A stretch of 64,000 nucleotides of DNA from Bemisia tabaci. Lineage: Eukaryota > Arthropoda > Insecta > Hemiptera > Aleyrodidae. Made by a program: the position numbers and the translations under genes. The notes beneath the pieces were generated by a model. The model ran no database searches. It had not been told where the DNA came from and saw only the letters and a program-made list of their open reading frames with translations. Positions 1 to 11,089 of the stretch are shown here, piece by piece. The number at the start of each line of letters is the position of its first letter. Position 1 is the first letter of the stretch. The DNA lies in NCBI RefSeq assembly GCF_918797505.1, contig NC_092795.1:27701131-27765130 (forward strand), read 5' to 3'.

Positions 1-70
1 TCGTCCTAGACCGTAACACTGTAACTCTCAATGAGGAACCAATGGGGGAGGGGGGGGGGGGTCCACCACT
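1..70. other. AT/GC mixed lead-in with poly-G run
   Basis: No gene is visible. A run of about a dozen G residues ends at position 61, just before a MITE. Long G runs recur in this window (5818, 10920, 58917). Confidence 0.5.
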
Positions 71-331
71 CTGCCGTGCTAAGGAAGAACGCCGTATGAG
101 CCTTCAGTCGTTGCCAAGTTTCATGCGAAAAAAACCGAATTTACTGGGAAAATTTTGAATATTTTTCCCCATCATTTTCAGACGATATTGTACGCAATTT
201 GGTCTAAAATATCTGAAAATTTCAAGGAAATTATGCATGAATGTCTTCAAATAGTTCAAATACACATTTTTTATCAACGGAAATTTGGCAACTCTCGAAT
301 GTTCATACGTTGTTCTTCCTTAGCACGGCAG
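71..331. mobile_element. MITE, CTGCCGTGC family (family N), intact copy
   Basis: The terminal inverted repeats read CTGCCGTGCTAAGGAAGAAC on the left and its near-complement, ending TTAGCACGGCAG, on the right. The inner part of each end carries GTTGCCAA or GGCAACTC and a CGTATGA/TCATACG block. The interior is AT-rich and shows no transposase. Other copies lie at 3892-4136, 28721-28973 and 52509-52754, with worn ones at 14665 and 44070. Length of 245-267 bp, no coding capacity and paired ends are what a non-autonomous DNA element shows. No target-site duplication is clear, so the superfamily is not assigned. Confidence 0.75.
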
Positions 332-1250
332 CACCGGCGTGGGAAGATTTCATCCGCGAGTTTTTTCTCTCTCGCCTCCGACATCATTTTGTGAATTTTC
401 CTGAAACTGGCCTAAAAACTTACGGACATTTCTGAAATGAATTCGATTTTTCGTTTTAATTTTTAATGGTTATCATTTATTTTCAAACCACCTTTATATT
501 CGTGGAAGTCTTGAGTTTTTTTAGAATTGTTTATCCCCTTTCAATTAAATATTATTTAATCGATTTTTTATGATTTTTCAAAGCATCATTTTAAATGGGT
601 AAACTAAACAAAATGTAATAAACAATGCCTCAATAATATTGAAATTCCACATCATGTTTTCTACAATACTGCTCACATTTTTGTGGCTGCTGTAATTTTT
701 GCATAAAAACGTCAGTCTTTAAGGAATGTGTCGCATTTGATCAAGACTCATCACAAATCGTCACGACTTGCCCGCATGGATCGAAAATCTTGTATAGCAC
801 ACTGTCTCTGATCTCCTCCAATATGCTTGACGCGTTTTTGCCTTTCCAATAATGATTTTACATGTCCATAGAAACGAGGAAAAACTCATCTCAATAGTGT
901 AAAATTACGTTTCGCAGTTAACGTTAGAATATGACCAACCTGAATAATTGCCAAAAATTTAACTAATTCCGATGAAAGGCGCCTCCTTCTTGAAATTTCA
1001 AGAAATTATGAAAAGTCGCCCCGTACAAAATAAACACGAATGAAAATTTCAAAACGCCACTATGTTTCATATACTCTCTATTCATCATCCTTCCCCTCTG
1101 CATCCTTTTTCGCCCAAATGCGTCCGCATGTAAAATGTTCCATCGAGAGAATCCTTGACCTCCCTTCCGCTTCAACACACCATCGTGAGGATGAAAGAAT
1201 AGTAGAGCACTCGCCCTCAGTGTAGTGTAGCGTCACCTCCGTAGTTTACG
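332..1250. other. AT-rich stretch, no gene seen
   Basis: Reading frames here are short and stop-rich in all six frames. I see no splice-bounded exon, RNA gene or clear repeat. Confidence 0.5.
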
Positions 1251-1600
1251 AACGGCCCGCTAACACGCCTTCAAGCCGGGCGCATGCAAATTCTCGACGG
1301 CGGTGAAATGCGGGCAGCATATAAATCGCGGGGTCGTGAATAAAAGAGCGCCGGTTTCCTGGTCACGACCCGGGCTCGGTGTTACGACGTCTCGGCGATA
1401 AATCGACAAATAATGAATAAATTTATGGGGATCCGAGTGAATATAAATTAAGAGGTGGTGATTTTTTCTCAGCCGGAAGGCCGGAGCGGTTAGCGCCGCC
1501 GGGACCGCTCGCGGATAGTTCACGCCGAGTCGAACTTCGGACTAACGTCTCTCCCCAACTTTTCGCCGAGTCCGTGTTTTCGTGCGATTTCGCGTCTTAA
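1251..1600. promoter_or_regulatory. GC-rich island, candidate regulatory element
   Basis: GC content and CpG density rise sharply against the AT-rich background. Visible sites include a perfect octamer ATGCAAAT at 1284-1291 (POU-type) and TAATGAATAAATTTATGG at 1411-1428, which combines a TAAT core with the TTTATGG site bound by Abd-B or Caudal class homeodomains. An 87-codon frame on the minus strand overlaps but has no protein-like features. The regulatory role is inferred from composition and motifs only. Confidence 0.35.
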
Positions 1601-1696
1601 GGCTGGGATATTCTTCTTGTTGAACGTTGCCTACCTTTTACTGCAAGATCGACTGAAAAGCAGTGTGCAACCGTGCTGCGAGAGTCGTAAGTGCAG

Positions 1697-1957
1697 TTGG
1701 ATTGCATTTTGCAAAAAGGAACCACCAGCATTGCAATGATGCTAAGATTGTGCAACTTCATCTTTTGCAATAAAATTGCGGAAATTGTGAAAAACTATGA
1801 AATTTAGATGGTAATTTTTGTCTTAAATTTACAGTTTTTAGCGAGTTAAATAGTAACTATTTAGGGATAATCGGGGTTTTCCTCCAAGACAAAAGAAGTT
1901 GCACAATCTTAGCAACATTGCAATGCTAGTGGTTCCTTCTTGCAAAATGCAATCCAG
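1697..1957. mobile_element. MITE, TTGGATTGCATTTTGCAA family (family T)
   Basis: Inverted ends: the left starts TTGGATTGCATTTTGCAA then AAGGAACCA, and the right ends GGTTCCTTCTTGCAAAATGC then AATCC. An inner block (TGCTAAGATTGTGCAACTTC) is mirrored by GAAGTTGCACAATCTTAGCA. The nearest relative is 55525-55772, and more diverged members occur at 1984, 26115, 37312 and 59156. It has no coding capacity. The near-complete fold of both halves supports a hairpin-forming MITE. Confidence 0.65.
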
Positions 1958-1983
1958 GTAGTGCTCGTGCTGGTACGTACGCA

Positions 1984-2202
1984 TTGTATTTTGCAGTAAG
2001 GATCCAATATTTCTAGCTCCAGCATAAAATCAGTCATCTACTTAAGGAATCTAATGGTACAAAAAGATATCATTTTCCAATGTGTACTAGCTATTTCTGT
2101 CTCATTTTAGGAACAACATATGGATCGATAGTAGTTTCCCCTGTGCAGAAATATGTTCTTACTGATGTACCAGAAATATAGTGGTTCCTCATTTCAAAAT
2201 GA
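1984..2202. mobile_element. Diverged family T MITE
   Basis: The left end (GTATTTTGCAGTAAGGATCC, AATATTTCTAGC) pairs imperfectly with the right end (CCAGAAATATAGTGGTTCC, TCATTTCAAAATG). More pieces with the GGTTCCTTATTGCAAAATTT terminus follow to about 2470, so several old copies may be nested here. Confidence 0.4.
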
Positions 2203-2703
2203 AGAGCATGTGTCATTTCTACTAATAAATTATGAATATTGGTTCCTTATTGCAAAATTTATAGTCCATATATTACTGGTTACGGGCCAGTTTAACAAAT
2301 GTATCAAAACGGCACTGAATGGTGGTACTTGGACTACATTTTACTATTGGAAACTACCATTTGTAGCTTATCTACAAAAGCACCTACGTCCTAGGAAAAC
2401 TAATGACGCGTATGTTGCTTTATTGAAAAGATAGAAGTAGTACTTCCTCATTGCAAGATTTTTTCGAATAATTGAACCTTATTTTTCGATAATACATTAC
2501 CATTTCTGGATCATTTTAGAAATGACACATGTAAGTGTCAATAGACACGAGCGGAAGTGTGGAAAACACGAATATCACGTCAGGTTAACAGAACATCTTC
2601 ATTCAAAGATATTTCGGAGGAATCTAATATGGCTGATTCAGCCGACAATTTGATCGTTTCCGGCGATCTGACCAAAAGAAAACCATCGAAAAATAACCAA
2701 ATA
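2203..2703. other. Old family T debris and AT-rich DNA
   Basis: It contains isolated family T ends (near 2240 and 2430-2465, CTTCCTCATTGCAAGATTTT) and the phrase TTTCTGGATCATTTTAGAAA near 2515 that also occurs in other copies. No gene is seen. Confidence 0.35.
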
Positions 2704-2937
2704 CACTGGAAAAAAAAACACATTGGATCTAGAGTCCAGTCTCTTGAAAACATTGACAAGAGAAAATACTCTTGATTCAATCAGATTTTTGCTTAAATCG
2801 AAAGGAAATCCGCTCAAATTAAGAGGCTTGGTTCTTGATTTAAGCAAAAAGCCGATTGAATCAAGAGTATTTTTTCTTGCCGATGTGTTTTTAAGAGTCT
2901 GAACTCTAGATCCAATGTGTTTTTTTTTTTTCCAGTG
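2704..2937. mobile_element. MITE, CACTGG..CCAGTG family (family G)
   Basis: The whole element is one inverted repeat. CACTGGAAAAAAAAACAC then TTGGATCTAGAGTCCAG on the left mirror CTCTAGATCCAATGTG, an A/T run and CCAGTG on the right. The inner arms carry TACTCTTGATTCAATC and its complement around a short centre. Sister copies lie at 11594, 27765, 38090, 53035, 53773 and 54003, with part copies at 50281 and 63828. It encodes nothing. Flanks here are TA on the left and AA on the right. Confidence 0.8.
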
Positions 2938-2969
2938 AAGATTTTCAACTATTCCTGTTCGTTATACCA

Positions 2970-3420
2970 AGGGCAAGTCGAGGGTCTCCAAAATCGCTAA
3001 CCGTCGGAACATTGGTTTCTCTACCCGACGTCTCTCCCCAAAGACCCTGTCGTGGCTTAGACCTAATAGGAGCGGAAAAAAGGGTCGAAGGATCCGAAGC
3101 GCGGGGACGGGATTCAGGGACAACGAGGGACAAGGGTCCGGCGGAACTGCATTAGTCGCGAGTCATAAATAAAACATCCGAAATCCGCCGCGAAACGATC
3201 GCGAAGGTGATTTTATGAGCCGGGCGCAGATGTCGCCATCGAGACTCGCATCATAGCGGTTTTATTCGGAACCGGCGATTTTGTAACCTGACAAGTTCAT
3301 TCTCTGGTGAGCCCGCGGTTCCATAAAAACGCTTACTATGTAGGGTTTATGAAATGACGGGTTTTTGCGGTTTTAAAATCGATCGGTGCTTTGTATAATT
3401 CGTTCCAACAAAACGAATCA
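2970..3420. promoter_or_regulatory. GC-rich island, candidate regulatory element
   Basis: A CpG-rich block with TTTTATGAGC (about 3212), TCATAAATAAAAC (about 3163) and CCATAAAAACG (about 3321), all TTTATG-type homeodomain sites. Reading frames are short. The function is inferred. Confidence 0.3.
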
Positions 3421-3567
3421 CTCGGATGCGCTCCGCGTCCGACGCAATCCAGGGACGGGGTCTTTTTTCAGATAGACGGGAGACAATTCGTATGAAGGAT
3501 TTCCCGCACTACGAGGTTTTTAAAAACCTCAAGTGGGTTGGTTGCATGGATAAGAGATACGGACAAC

Positions 3568-3879
3568 TAGAGTCCCTTTATACTGAGAGTCAAGACAGTC
3601 TTAATCCATTTCTGATTGGTTCCCGTATTTTAGGCCTTCACGGTGTCACAAACGGGAATAAAGATTACATTTTCACCGATTGCAAAGATTATAATCTGGA
3701 ATGGACCAGGGAATTACGGGCTCGGCAAGGAACAAACGGAATGAGAGAAGGAACGGAGAAAGGAATTTGAGAATGGGCCGATCAAAGATGACAAAAAACG
3801 TTCAATTTCTGTAATCTTTATTCCCGTTTGTGACTCCATGAGGGGGTGTTGTCTTGACTCTCAGTATAAAGGGACTCTA
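3568..3879. mobile_element. TA-flanked MITE, GAGTCCCTTTATACT type
   Basis: Inverted ends GAGTCCCTTTATACTGAGAG and, on the right, CTCTCAGTATAAAGGGACTC are bounded by TA on both sides (3568-3569, 3878-3879). A second inner pair, GGGAATAAAGATTAC and GTAATCTTTATTCCC, lies near 3657 and 3814. A TA duplication and short length fit a Tc1/mariner-class non-autonomous element. A 114-codon frame at 3426-3770 crosses the left edge, which argues that it is accidental. Confidence 0.7.
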
Positions 3880-3891
3880 CGAACACCTATG

Positions 3892-4136
3892 CTGCCGTGC
3901 TAAGAAGAAACGCCGTATGAGTCGTCAGACGTTGCCAAACCTCGGACAAATCGCAAATTTCCGGAAAATTTGTGAGTTTTTCTTCGGATTTTTCAGAAAA
4001 TTTTGTTCGTAACTTGATACCAAGTGTTCGAAAATTTCGAGAAAAATCATCATAACTTTCTCTAAAAATAAATAAGGTCTGAAAGAAAATTTGGCAATAT
4101 TCAAATTCCTGTACGGGGTTTTCCTTAGCACGGTAG
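3892..4136. mobile_element. MITE, family N copy
   Basis: Starts CTGCCGTGCTAAGAAGAAAC and ends TTCCTTAGCACGGTAG. The inner GTTGCCAAA and TTGGCAATA blocks are in the same places as in the copy at 71-331. It begins 12 bases after the TA-flanked MITE, so two insertions sit side by side. Confidence 0.7.
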
Positions 4137-4560
4137 TATCATGGACCTGGCTCATTTTAGGAGCAGTGAATGTGTCAATAGTTCCCTAGGTACAGGCTTT
4201 TAAAGGATGAGTTAGTAAATGTAGTTCCCACTAATGAGAAAAAGTCCGATTGATTTGCTTATAGAGATACGGAAAACTGAACCACATTCTGAATAAAGGA
4301 ATGACCAGCAACTCTCGTTGTGAAAACGACGCACGTGTTCATCTGGTAAGTGCTTTTAAAGAATGAGCCGGAAAATGTAGTTCCCAGTACTTGGAAAATA
4401 TGCTTTTTTAATAGAACAGACCATTTAAGTGTAAAAATCACAATATAGTAATCCGATGAGAGAATTATAAAGAGGAAAATTTTTCTCCGATTAGGAAAAT
4501 ATTAGAAGGAAGAAAATTAAGCCACGCAAAGTTGTATTTGCTCTTTTTTGCAAGCTGTGT
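4137..4560. other. AT-rich stretch with possible family T debris
   Basis: Phrases such as GGCTCATTTTAGGAGCAG and GTAGTTCCCA recur at about 4150, 4220 and 4377, as in worn family T copies. No gene is seen. Confidence 0.3.
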
Positions 4561-4569
4561 CGTGGACTT

Positions 4570-4970
4570 ATTTTACCACGCGAATATTCGCCGCAAGGTT
4601 ATTGGGAGCTTAATTGAGGGCGAGTTAATCGAACTCATCGTGTTCCGCGGAATTGGTGGACGTCACAGAGGAGCACAAAGCTTCGAATCATTCCGGATTC
4701 ACAGGGGACGGTCATGCCTTCGACCGTGATGTATTCAGCCAATGCAAATAAAAATTATCTCCAAAGAAATTCTATGCCGAGATGCGATTTTCTCCCATTT
4801 GACCCGTTCCCGCGGTTCTCGTGCGTATTAATTTTGTATTCACTCGATCAAAAGCTTGAGTCAACCCTGCTCTGTGCGCCCGTGGAGCGACGAACGCGCC
4901 GGGATTTTCCACGTGTTCAAACAACAGTTCCAACTCACCGGGGAGCTCTGATAAGGGCTTAATTCGTTCG
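4570..4970. other. Moderately GC-rich island
   Basis: Base composition rises, with CpG pairs concentrated at 4780-4960. Frames up to 82 codons exist on both strands with no recognisable domain. TTAATTGAGG occurs at about 4611. It may be regulatory; nothing more can be shown. Confidence 0.25.
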
Positions 4971-5555
4971 AAATTGTGGAAATGTTTCAACTTTTATCGG
5001 CGTCACCAAGAATCGTTAAATTATCACTTAGATTTTCTGGAAAACAACCAGCGGCAAAGTTGCTAACTCGTTTTCGCTAAAATCGTCGGTCAGGCTGTAT
5101 AGTTTCTTTGCCCCAAATATTTCACACAAAAAATTCTCGAAGCGGTTTTCTAACCCCCACATCCTCTCGGCTGTTTTACATTCTTTTTTTGCTCAAATCC
5201 AACAGTCAGTCATTTTCAGCTAAACAGACAACGGAGCAGGTGATGGGTCAGATAAAACCACGGCGATTAAGCTTGCGGAATTTAAACGGTGCACAGTGGA
5301 TCGAGAGAATATGAGAATTCAGAAAAAATCTGGAAACTTTAAAAGCTTATATTTTCGAAAATATGAAATATATAAGTTCAAAAATGGTTCTATAGGGTTC
5401 ATCGTAAAATTCAGATTACAAATTACAGAAAAACACCTCGAAATTGAATTCGAGACGAAAAAAACTTCAACATTTCTAATTTTAACCAAAAAATTCATGT
5501 CCAACCTCTCCTAGTAGCTCGTTCCATTGTGCGGCGACCGAATCCGCGCATCGGC
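4971..5555. other. AT-rich stretch, no gene seen
   Basis: No repeat partner, exon signal or RNA gene was found. Overlapping frames on both strands near 5300-5510 are low-complexity Lys/Phe-rich and look accidental. Confidence 0.4.
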
Positions 5556-5559
5556 GCTT

Positions 5560-5706
5560 TCCGATGTATCGATTGATCTACCATTTAAACCTATGGAAAA
5601 AGATCGATAAACAGGGTGTTCGCAGCAAACGCCTTAACAATCGATTCTTTACCACAGCTTTAAATGGGGAGATACCGATAATCGATTATTCACACCTCGC
5701 CACTGA
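5560..5706 (+). mobile_element. MITE, 166 bp CCAGTGGCG family (family Q), worn copy
   Basis: It shares ATCGATTGATCTACCATTT, AAGATCGATAAACAGGGTGT, TTCGCAGC and AATCGATTCTTTACCA with the clear copies at 12971, 13410 and 40331, and ends CACACCTCGCCACTGA. The terminal CCAGTGG is eroded on the left. Confidence 0.55.
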
Positions 5707-6180
5707 TACGATGTTTCCATTAATCACCACACGGGACACGGGCGATAGGATCTGGACGAGCGCGGGTGCATTTCGGTAACTGTTGCATTCAAGGCGTGAC
5801 AGATAACCCCCTCGGGCGGGGGGGGGGGGTGCATGAATGGGGAGCCCCCGGCCCCTTTTTTCCGCCAGACGCGACTGAATGGACCGGCGAGTCGGGCTGC
5901 CCCAATTAAAACGCCATTAGGGGATGATACGGGGATGCAAAAACGCGAAAACGAGTCGCGGGGCGAATTATCGCGCAACGGGGTGAAGGTTGTTCCGCGA
6001 GCTCGCTCCCTTTGAGGGTGTTTGCCTTTTCGTAAAATGCGCGCGGCTCCCAATTAAGTTGATTTCCTCGGCTGCAACACTTGTTCAATTAATTGAGACC
6101 GCGCCGACACTTTGTCGGTCCCGCGAAAAGTTTTCCGTGTTTTCGAGCATTCGACGGAAATTGGCATTCGCATTTTAACG
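5707..6180. promoter_or_regulatory. GC-rich island, candidate regulatory element
   Basis: A CpG-rich stretch with a 12-base G run at 5818-5829. Homeodomain-type sites are CCAATTAAAACG (about 5900), CCAATTAAGTTG (about 6049) and CAATTAATTGAG (about 6084). Frames of 60-109 codons on both strands overlap each other and show no domain. The function is inferred. Confidence 0.35.
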
Positions 6181-7254
6181 TATGAACCGCAGACGAACGT
6201 TTATCGCGGTTGTTTTTAAAACAATGGCATATTTTCGACAATTTGCTTTTTGATTATCGAAGTGTTTTAGGTATTTCGATCAATACAGACAATCATGACT
6301 GGACCTTAAATTTGTTGTATTTCATCCCAATTTAGACCACCAATTTTTTCGTCCTCTATACTAATACCTTTATTTTCCTCTCCTTTTTCCCTCTTTGTTA
6401 ACTCCCTTCGCATTTTCCTGTTCTCTCTCATCTTTTTCTCTATTTCTCTCTCTTCTTTTCGGTGTTGTGGGCGCCGCAAACCGCCATGTTCTATGCAGTG
6501 ACTTAATTAATTAGTACTTCATTTTGGAAATTAAGGCATTTTTGCGAGAAAGACTATACATTTTCTTTGCTGTAATTATATTTTTCTCATTGCGATGTTT
6601 GGAAACTTGCATCGCGTTAAGGAAATTTTCTGTCATAGCTGAAACTTATAATTGGTGTACATTAAGTCGAGCGTTGCTACAATTTGTTTCCTCAAGACAA
6701 GAAGAAACTGCCAAGGAAGCAGTATTTCTTGTTGGAATAAATCAACCTTTTTTCCGGTGGTCCAACTCTAATTTTCCTCGCTTTTTGAGTTTCGAACGTT
6801 GACATGTAGCGGAATGTGCCCCGCTAGCTTGTCGAACGAATTCCTAAACACGTTACTCAACCTCCTACAAATATAAAGAGTCAAAGAGTCAAATAGAAAA
6901 TGAAAAATCAGATCTTTCTTACTAATTTTTGGGACAAAATCCAGTTGTTCCCGGAATATTTACAGAAAAACTATAGAAAACGGCCAATTTTTAAACGTGA
7001 ATATTTCACCGGAAATCAGGGAAAGGAAAAATCACAAATTCTAGACGTGATTTTGATATAGTCAAGTTCATGCCCGTGCTTTTGCGTGCGACGCTATAAA
7101 TGTAGCCGTAAAAAATTGTCTAAAAATATCGAGGTTAAAACGTGGGGAATATCATTCCATTAAAATTTCGATAACCATCACGAAAAGGCGGCGTGAGCCC
7201 GCAACGTGTGACCGAAAAACAGTTATCGGGGGGCTTGATAGGGCCGACATTATT
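6181..7254. other. AT-rich stretch with a pyrimidine tract
   Basis: A CT-rich tract lies at about 6365-6465. No exon or repeat was identified. A 92-codon frame at 6524-6802 has no visible domain and no good splice context. Confidence 0.4.
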
Positions 7255-7332
7255 TGGACATATTTATGCTAGAAGGAACTATGTTACACGCAAACCCTAT
7301 GCACATAGTTCCTTTTAGCATAAATACGTCCG
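7255..7332. mobile_element. Short hairpin element, GGACGTATT family (family H)
   Basis: A 78 bp near-perfect inverted repeat: TGGACATATTTATGCT, AGAAGGAACTATGT, a short loop, then ACATAGTTCCTTTTAGCA, TAAATACGTCCG. Relatives occur at 61162-61242 and 59483-59552 (short loop) and at 9752-9876 and 45054-45183 (long loop). As RNA it would form one stem of roughly 30 base pairs. Confidence 0.7.
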
Positions 7333-7429
7333 TTTAAACATCCACCTCAATTTTGACAGAAATGGACCGAACTCCCCCGTCAATGCCAGAAAAGGATAAC
7401 ATTAATTCCATTTCAGAGGCCGAAATCGG

Positions 7430-7850
7430 CCAGTGTCACAGAACGCGCAATCATAGCGCGGAGCGTGTCAAAACACCCAGAAATTGACAGATGACGCGGA
7501 ATTCTACTACAGATATTCAATTACTGTGTAATGAACCGAAGGCGCAGCCGGAAAGGGTTGAAAAGGGGGGATGGAGGACGGCGCCGTGCCCTTTCTATAC
7601 TTCCGGTCATCTACTTCCGGCCAGGATCGCTGGCCAAACGCCCGATAAGTCCAGCGGCGGCTAAACGAATTCGCGTTGGGCTCAAATCCTTGATTACCTC
7701 GCGAATAGCCTTTGACGGTGCCCGGATGGATTTACATTTTATTTTCCGGGCGGCGTAGCAATTTTGAGTGGCAAGGGTGTCCGTGAGGGGCCCGCACGAT
7801 CGAACATCAAAAGAACCGTCTTGTTTCGGGATCAAAAAGGTTTCTGAATT
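7430..7850. other. GC-rich island, candidate regulatory element
   Basis: A CpG-rich block flanked by AT-rich DNA. Frames of 75 and 80 codons run antisense to each other, which is expected by chance in GC-rich DNA. No domain was recognised. ACATTTTATTTTCC at about 7734 is the only homeodomain-like AT site. Confidence 0.3.
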
Positions 7851-9195
7851 CATTTCATACTTCGGATAGTCGATATATTCATTCTCTTCGCCGATATGAA
7901 TTCACGCTTGCAAGGAAAATCCTATGCCAATCCACCAGAGAGGAACCTATCAGAAAATTAGTTTTATAGAAGTCGCGTCATGTGTAAAAAAATGACGAGA
8001 TAAATAAAATTAATGTAATTGTTAATCTTGTGGTGTTTGATAACTTAGAAATAAAATAACGCTTAACGCATAAAAATTATGATAAACATTTAATTTCCAG
8101 ATTTTTTTTTAAAAAAACTATTCCCACTGAAGAATATGTATACTTGAATAAGGAAGAAATGTTTGAAATTTTCTCATAAGGCATTCCAGTTTTTTCGGTC
8201 AGAAATCCTCTTCATGGGACAATGGCTGGATGAGGATTTCTAACAGTTTTTCCGATGAAGTCTTTGACAGGAGCTTTAAAACAGCTTTACTTGTGATATT
8301 ATGCACCTGAATAAAAATGGATGGTGCCGTAAGCACACCAAATCACCCTTGCAATTATTTGAATCCGTAAATACATTTGTTAGGCAGCATCATCCTTCTT
8401 CAGGCCCCCGAACTGGTTTACTCAAGAATTGATTCCAATCCGGGCGATATTTTAAATTTGTAAAGGTTCATTATCTACCTTGATTTGCGGGATTTCTTTG
8501 TTTTTATTCTGTTTTACCAATTTTTTTAATTAAATTTTTGCTTCTCTGTTCCAGGTAAGAATTATTTCCAGAAGACTTGAACAAAATAATACCCCAGCAG
8601 AGTTTTCGCAACTTGTGAGTTTTGTCAAAATATCTTTACTTTTTGCAATTCATAAAATTATCGTACCTTCCATAAACCCAAAAATATTAGGAAGGATCTG
8701 TGATTTTGGTGTAAAACGAGAAGAGAATGAAAATGGGCTTTCAGGTGTTGCCTGCAGCTGATGGGTCTTGCAATTCACGATTCCAACATATTCATGACTC
8801 AGTCGAACAACTGAAGGCTGGAGGAAACAGTTTTCATATAGTGATCGGGAATCTTAAGGCCGCAAGCTCTGCGGGATTCGTTCTAATATTACTGAAAATC
8901 CGAGGATCATAAAATTACTCATGCAACTTATGTGGTCGCATATTTCAAGTCCCGGCCCATTGCACAATGGAAATTACTCCCCTCTGGTGGAGGCAGCACA
9001 AAAACACTCAAACACTCATTTTAATATTTCGAGAAACTGAGATTGAGCATAAACTTGAAAAATGCGTGTCATTAAAAGATAAACAGGGTCTCGACCCTAG
9101 TCAAAAGTTAGGAGAGTAAGGAGTATCATTAAACCAATTTTGAAGATGTTTCGAGGAAAAAATTCACAAAAACGCAGCGGGAAGGTGGACATTCG
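7851..9195. other. AT-rich stretch, no gene seen
   Basis: A small inverted repeat (AGAAATCCTC / GAGGATTTCT) spans about 8202-8244. The 61-codon frame at 8727-8912 has no features. Nothing else is supported. Confidence 0.4.
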
Positions 9196-9208
9196 AGGAA
9201 AATAACTA

Positions 9209-9232
9209 GGCCCGTCCGTCCGTCCGTCGTCG
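9209..9232. repeat. CCGT microsatellite
   Basis: Four adjacent CCGT units (CCCGTCCGTCCGTCCGTCG) form a short simple repeat. Confidence 0.7.
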
Positions 9233-9343
9233 GTCTTCCCGTAATTTTTATCGCTTTTCAACAGCGAACAGGACGAAGGCTCGTGTTTTTCGGAGCTGCC
9301 GTGCGGAATGAGTGGCCCGCGATAAAACTGAAACAGTCGATGC

Positions 9344-9420
9344 TAAAACCTGATACCTCAAATCTGCCCTGAACTCTAAGCATCATAAGAATATGTGTGT
9401 TCCAGGGCCTATCAGGTATT
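9344..9420. mobile_element. Possible worn family H hairpin
   Basis: CCTGATACCT and AGGTATTGG-side sequence pair across a GCCCTG / CAGGGC inner stem. The loop phrase ATAAGAATATGTG is shared with the element at 45054. It has diverged and lost the GGACGTATT ends. Confidence 0.35.
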
Positions 9421-9751
9421 GGATCCATTCGGTTGTAACGTTGATTGATTCAACTATCAATAAAGTTGCGGAACGGTTGCAGAAAACGGTGTGGGATGGA
9501 CCGTATAGGCTTATTTGCAGCGTTTTACGATCTAGGTTTTATGTCTTCGCAAAGGTAACACCTGTCCGATAGATCCACTGTTCTACAACGGCTTACTTGA
9601 ATAACCGCCTAAGCGCTGTGGTACTCCTACGGTTTCAAGGTATTTTTATATTTTAAAAAAAACTCGTTATATCGGGTCTTACCGCCTAATTTGCAGCCCC
9701 TTTATTTTATGGTTTCGCAAATTTTTCCCTTTTTCCCTACGGGAGCTCAAC

Positions 9752-9876
9752 TGGACGTATTCCTGCTAAACGGAACTAGGTGCATGATGACGTGAGCCCT
9801 GTTATGCATATATTCTTATTGGTCTCAGGGCTCATGTCTTATTGCACATAGTTCCGTTTTGCAGAAATACGTCCAA
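9752..9876. mobile_element. Hairpin element, family H, long-loop form
   Basis: Ends TGGACGTATTCCTGCTAAAC and, on the right, GAAATACGTCCAA. The inner stem is GTGAGCCCTG with CAGGGCTCATG. It matches 45054-45183 almost base for base in layout. Confidence 0.7.
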
Positions 9877-10919
9877 CTCTCCGGATTAGTTTGAATACCT
9901 TCGGGTCGGTTTTCGGATCATTATCGAAAGATCTTGGTCGAAACATCCCTATCTTACCAATGCTATTTATCGAATGAGGTGATTCGATAACGATGTGTCA
10001 GTCCAGGCACTGGTCCTTTTTACAGTTTAACGTCCTCGCGTTTATAATTTTTGTCTGACTCCCGGGAAACGATATTTTGGATTTTTTTGTTTAGCTATTT
10101 TCTCATTCGGAGGTCGACCTCGCTGCGCCCTTAATTGCAGACAGTTCTGAGTTCCTCTAATTCTAGTTGGTTGCGCACTGATTTACGGCAGGAGTTTCGG
10201 GATGAGTTTTAGAGGGGTTCTATAGGTCTGTAAATTGTGTCTGAAATTCGAGGCTATCAAAACCAATCTTGCCGAGGTTGTCGATTTTGCCAGAGGAAGC
10301 CAGGAATAAGGTGATTGTGTATGGTAGCTTTCAAACTCTAGACTCGTGTCACTTAATTTGGATTTCAGAGTTTCAGATTCTCGTCGTGATCCAACGGACA
10401 CGGTATTGAGGCAATATTATGTTTTGCTCCTTTTAAACATTTTTCTCTCTACAAGACCGCCAAAGAAATGTTTTAGTATTCTGAAAAAAAGAAAAAAAAT
10501 CTCGATTTTATGAACCAAAATACAATATCTCTGTATCAGCTGTACTATCCAGTTCATGTAACTGGATTTTTTAGCTCATATAACCGAACTTTCAAACTAA
10601 ACCGAACTGTAATAATACAAGGGTAAGTAAGTTTACCTATTCAATATCTCCTAAACTAAGAAAGATAGAGAAAATCTGTAAACAACGTTGGATAGCCACT
10701 ACTCTCAGCTCTCTAAAATCAGAGGTCTCAAAAGATTTACTTTACTTGAAAATGTTTAAATTATTGTGCATGCGATGTGCCTTTCATGTATTCTTCGATT
10801 TTATTGAGGATCACGTAAGAATGCACGATTTTCCCCCTGACAACTGATTTTTTTTTTCATTAGACGGTCTCAAAATATTTGCAGTAAAAATGTATTTTAC
10901 TCTTATTGTTTAAACGATT
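9877..10919. other. AT-rich stretch, no gene seen
   Basis: No exon signal or repeat partner was identified in either strand. Confidence 0.4.
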
Positions 10920-10939
10920 GGGGGGGGGGGGGGGGGGGG
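10920..10939. repeat. Poly-G run (20 bases)
   Basis: An uninterrupted run of 20 G. It could form quadruplex structure on the + strand and is also a common site of assembly error. Confidence 0.9.
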
Positions 10940-11089
10940 CTTGTTTGTTTGAAGGACGATCGTAAACTTCATCGACTTGAAGTGCGAAAACCGCAAACAA
11001 CACAGGACACCAACCGACGAGCCAAGAAAAAATCGATAGGGGTTGTTAGCCACGGTACATTTTAAAGAAATTGAGAGGAGCAAGGACTT

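Noticed and set aside
3426..3770. 114-codon frame
   Set aside because: It crosses the left edge of a TA-flanked MITE.
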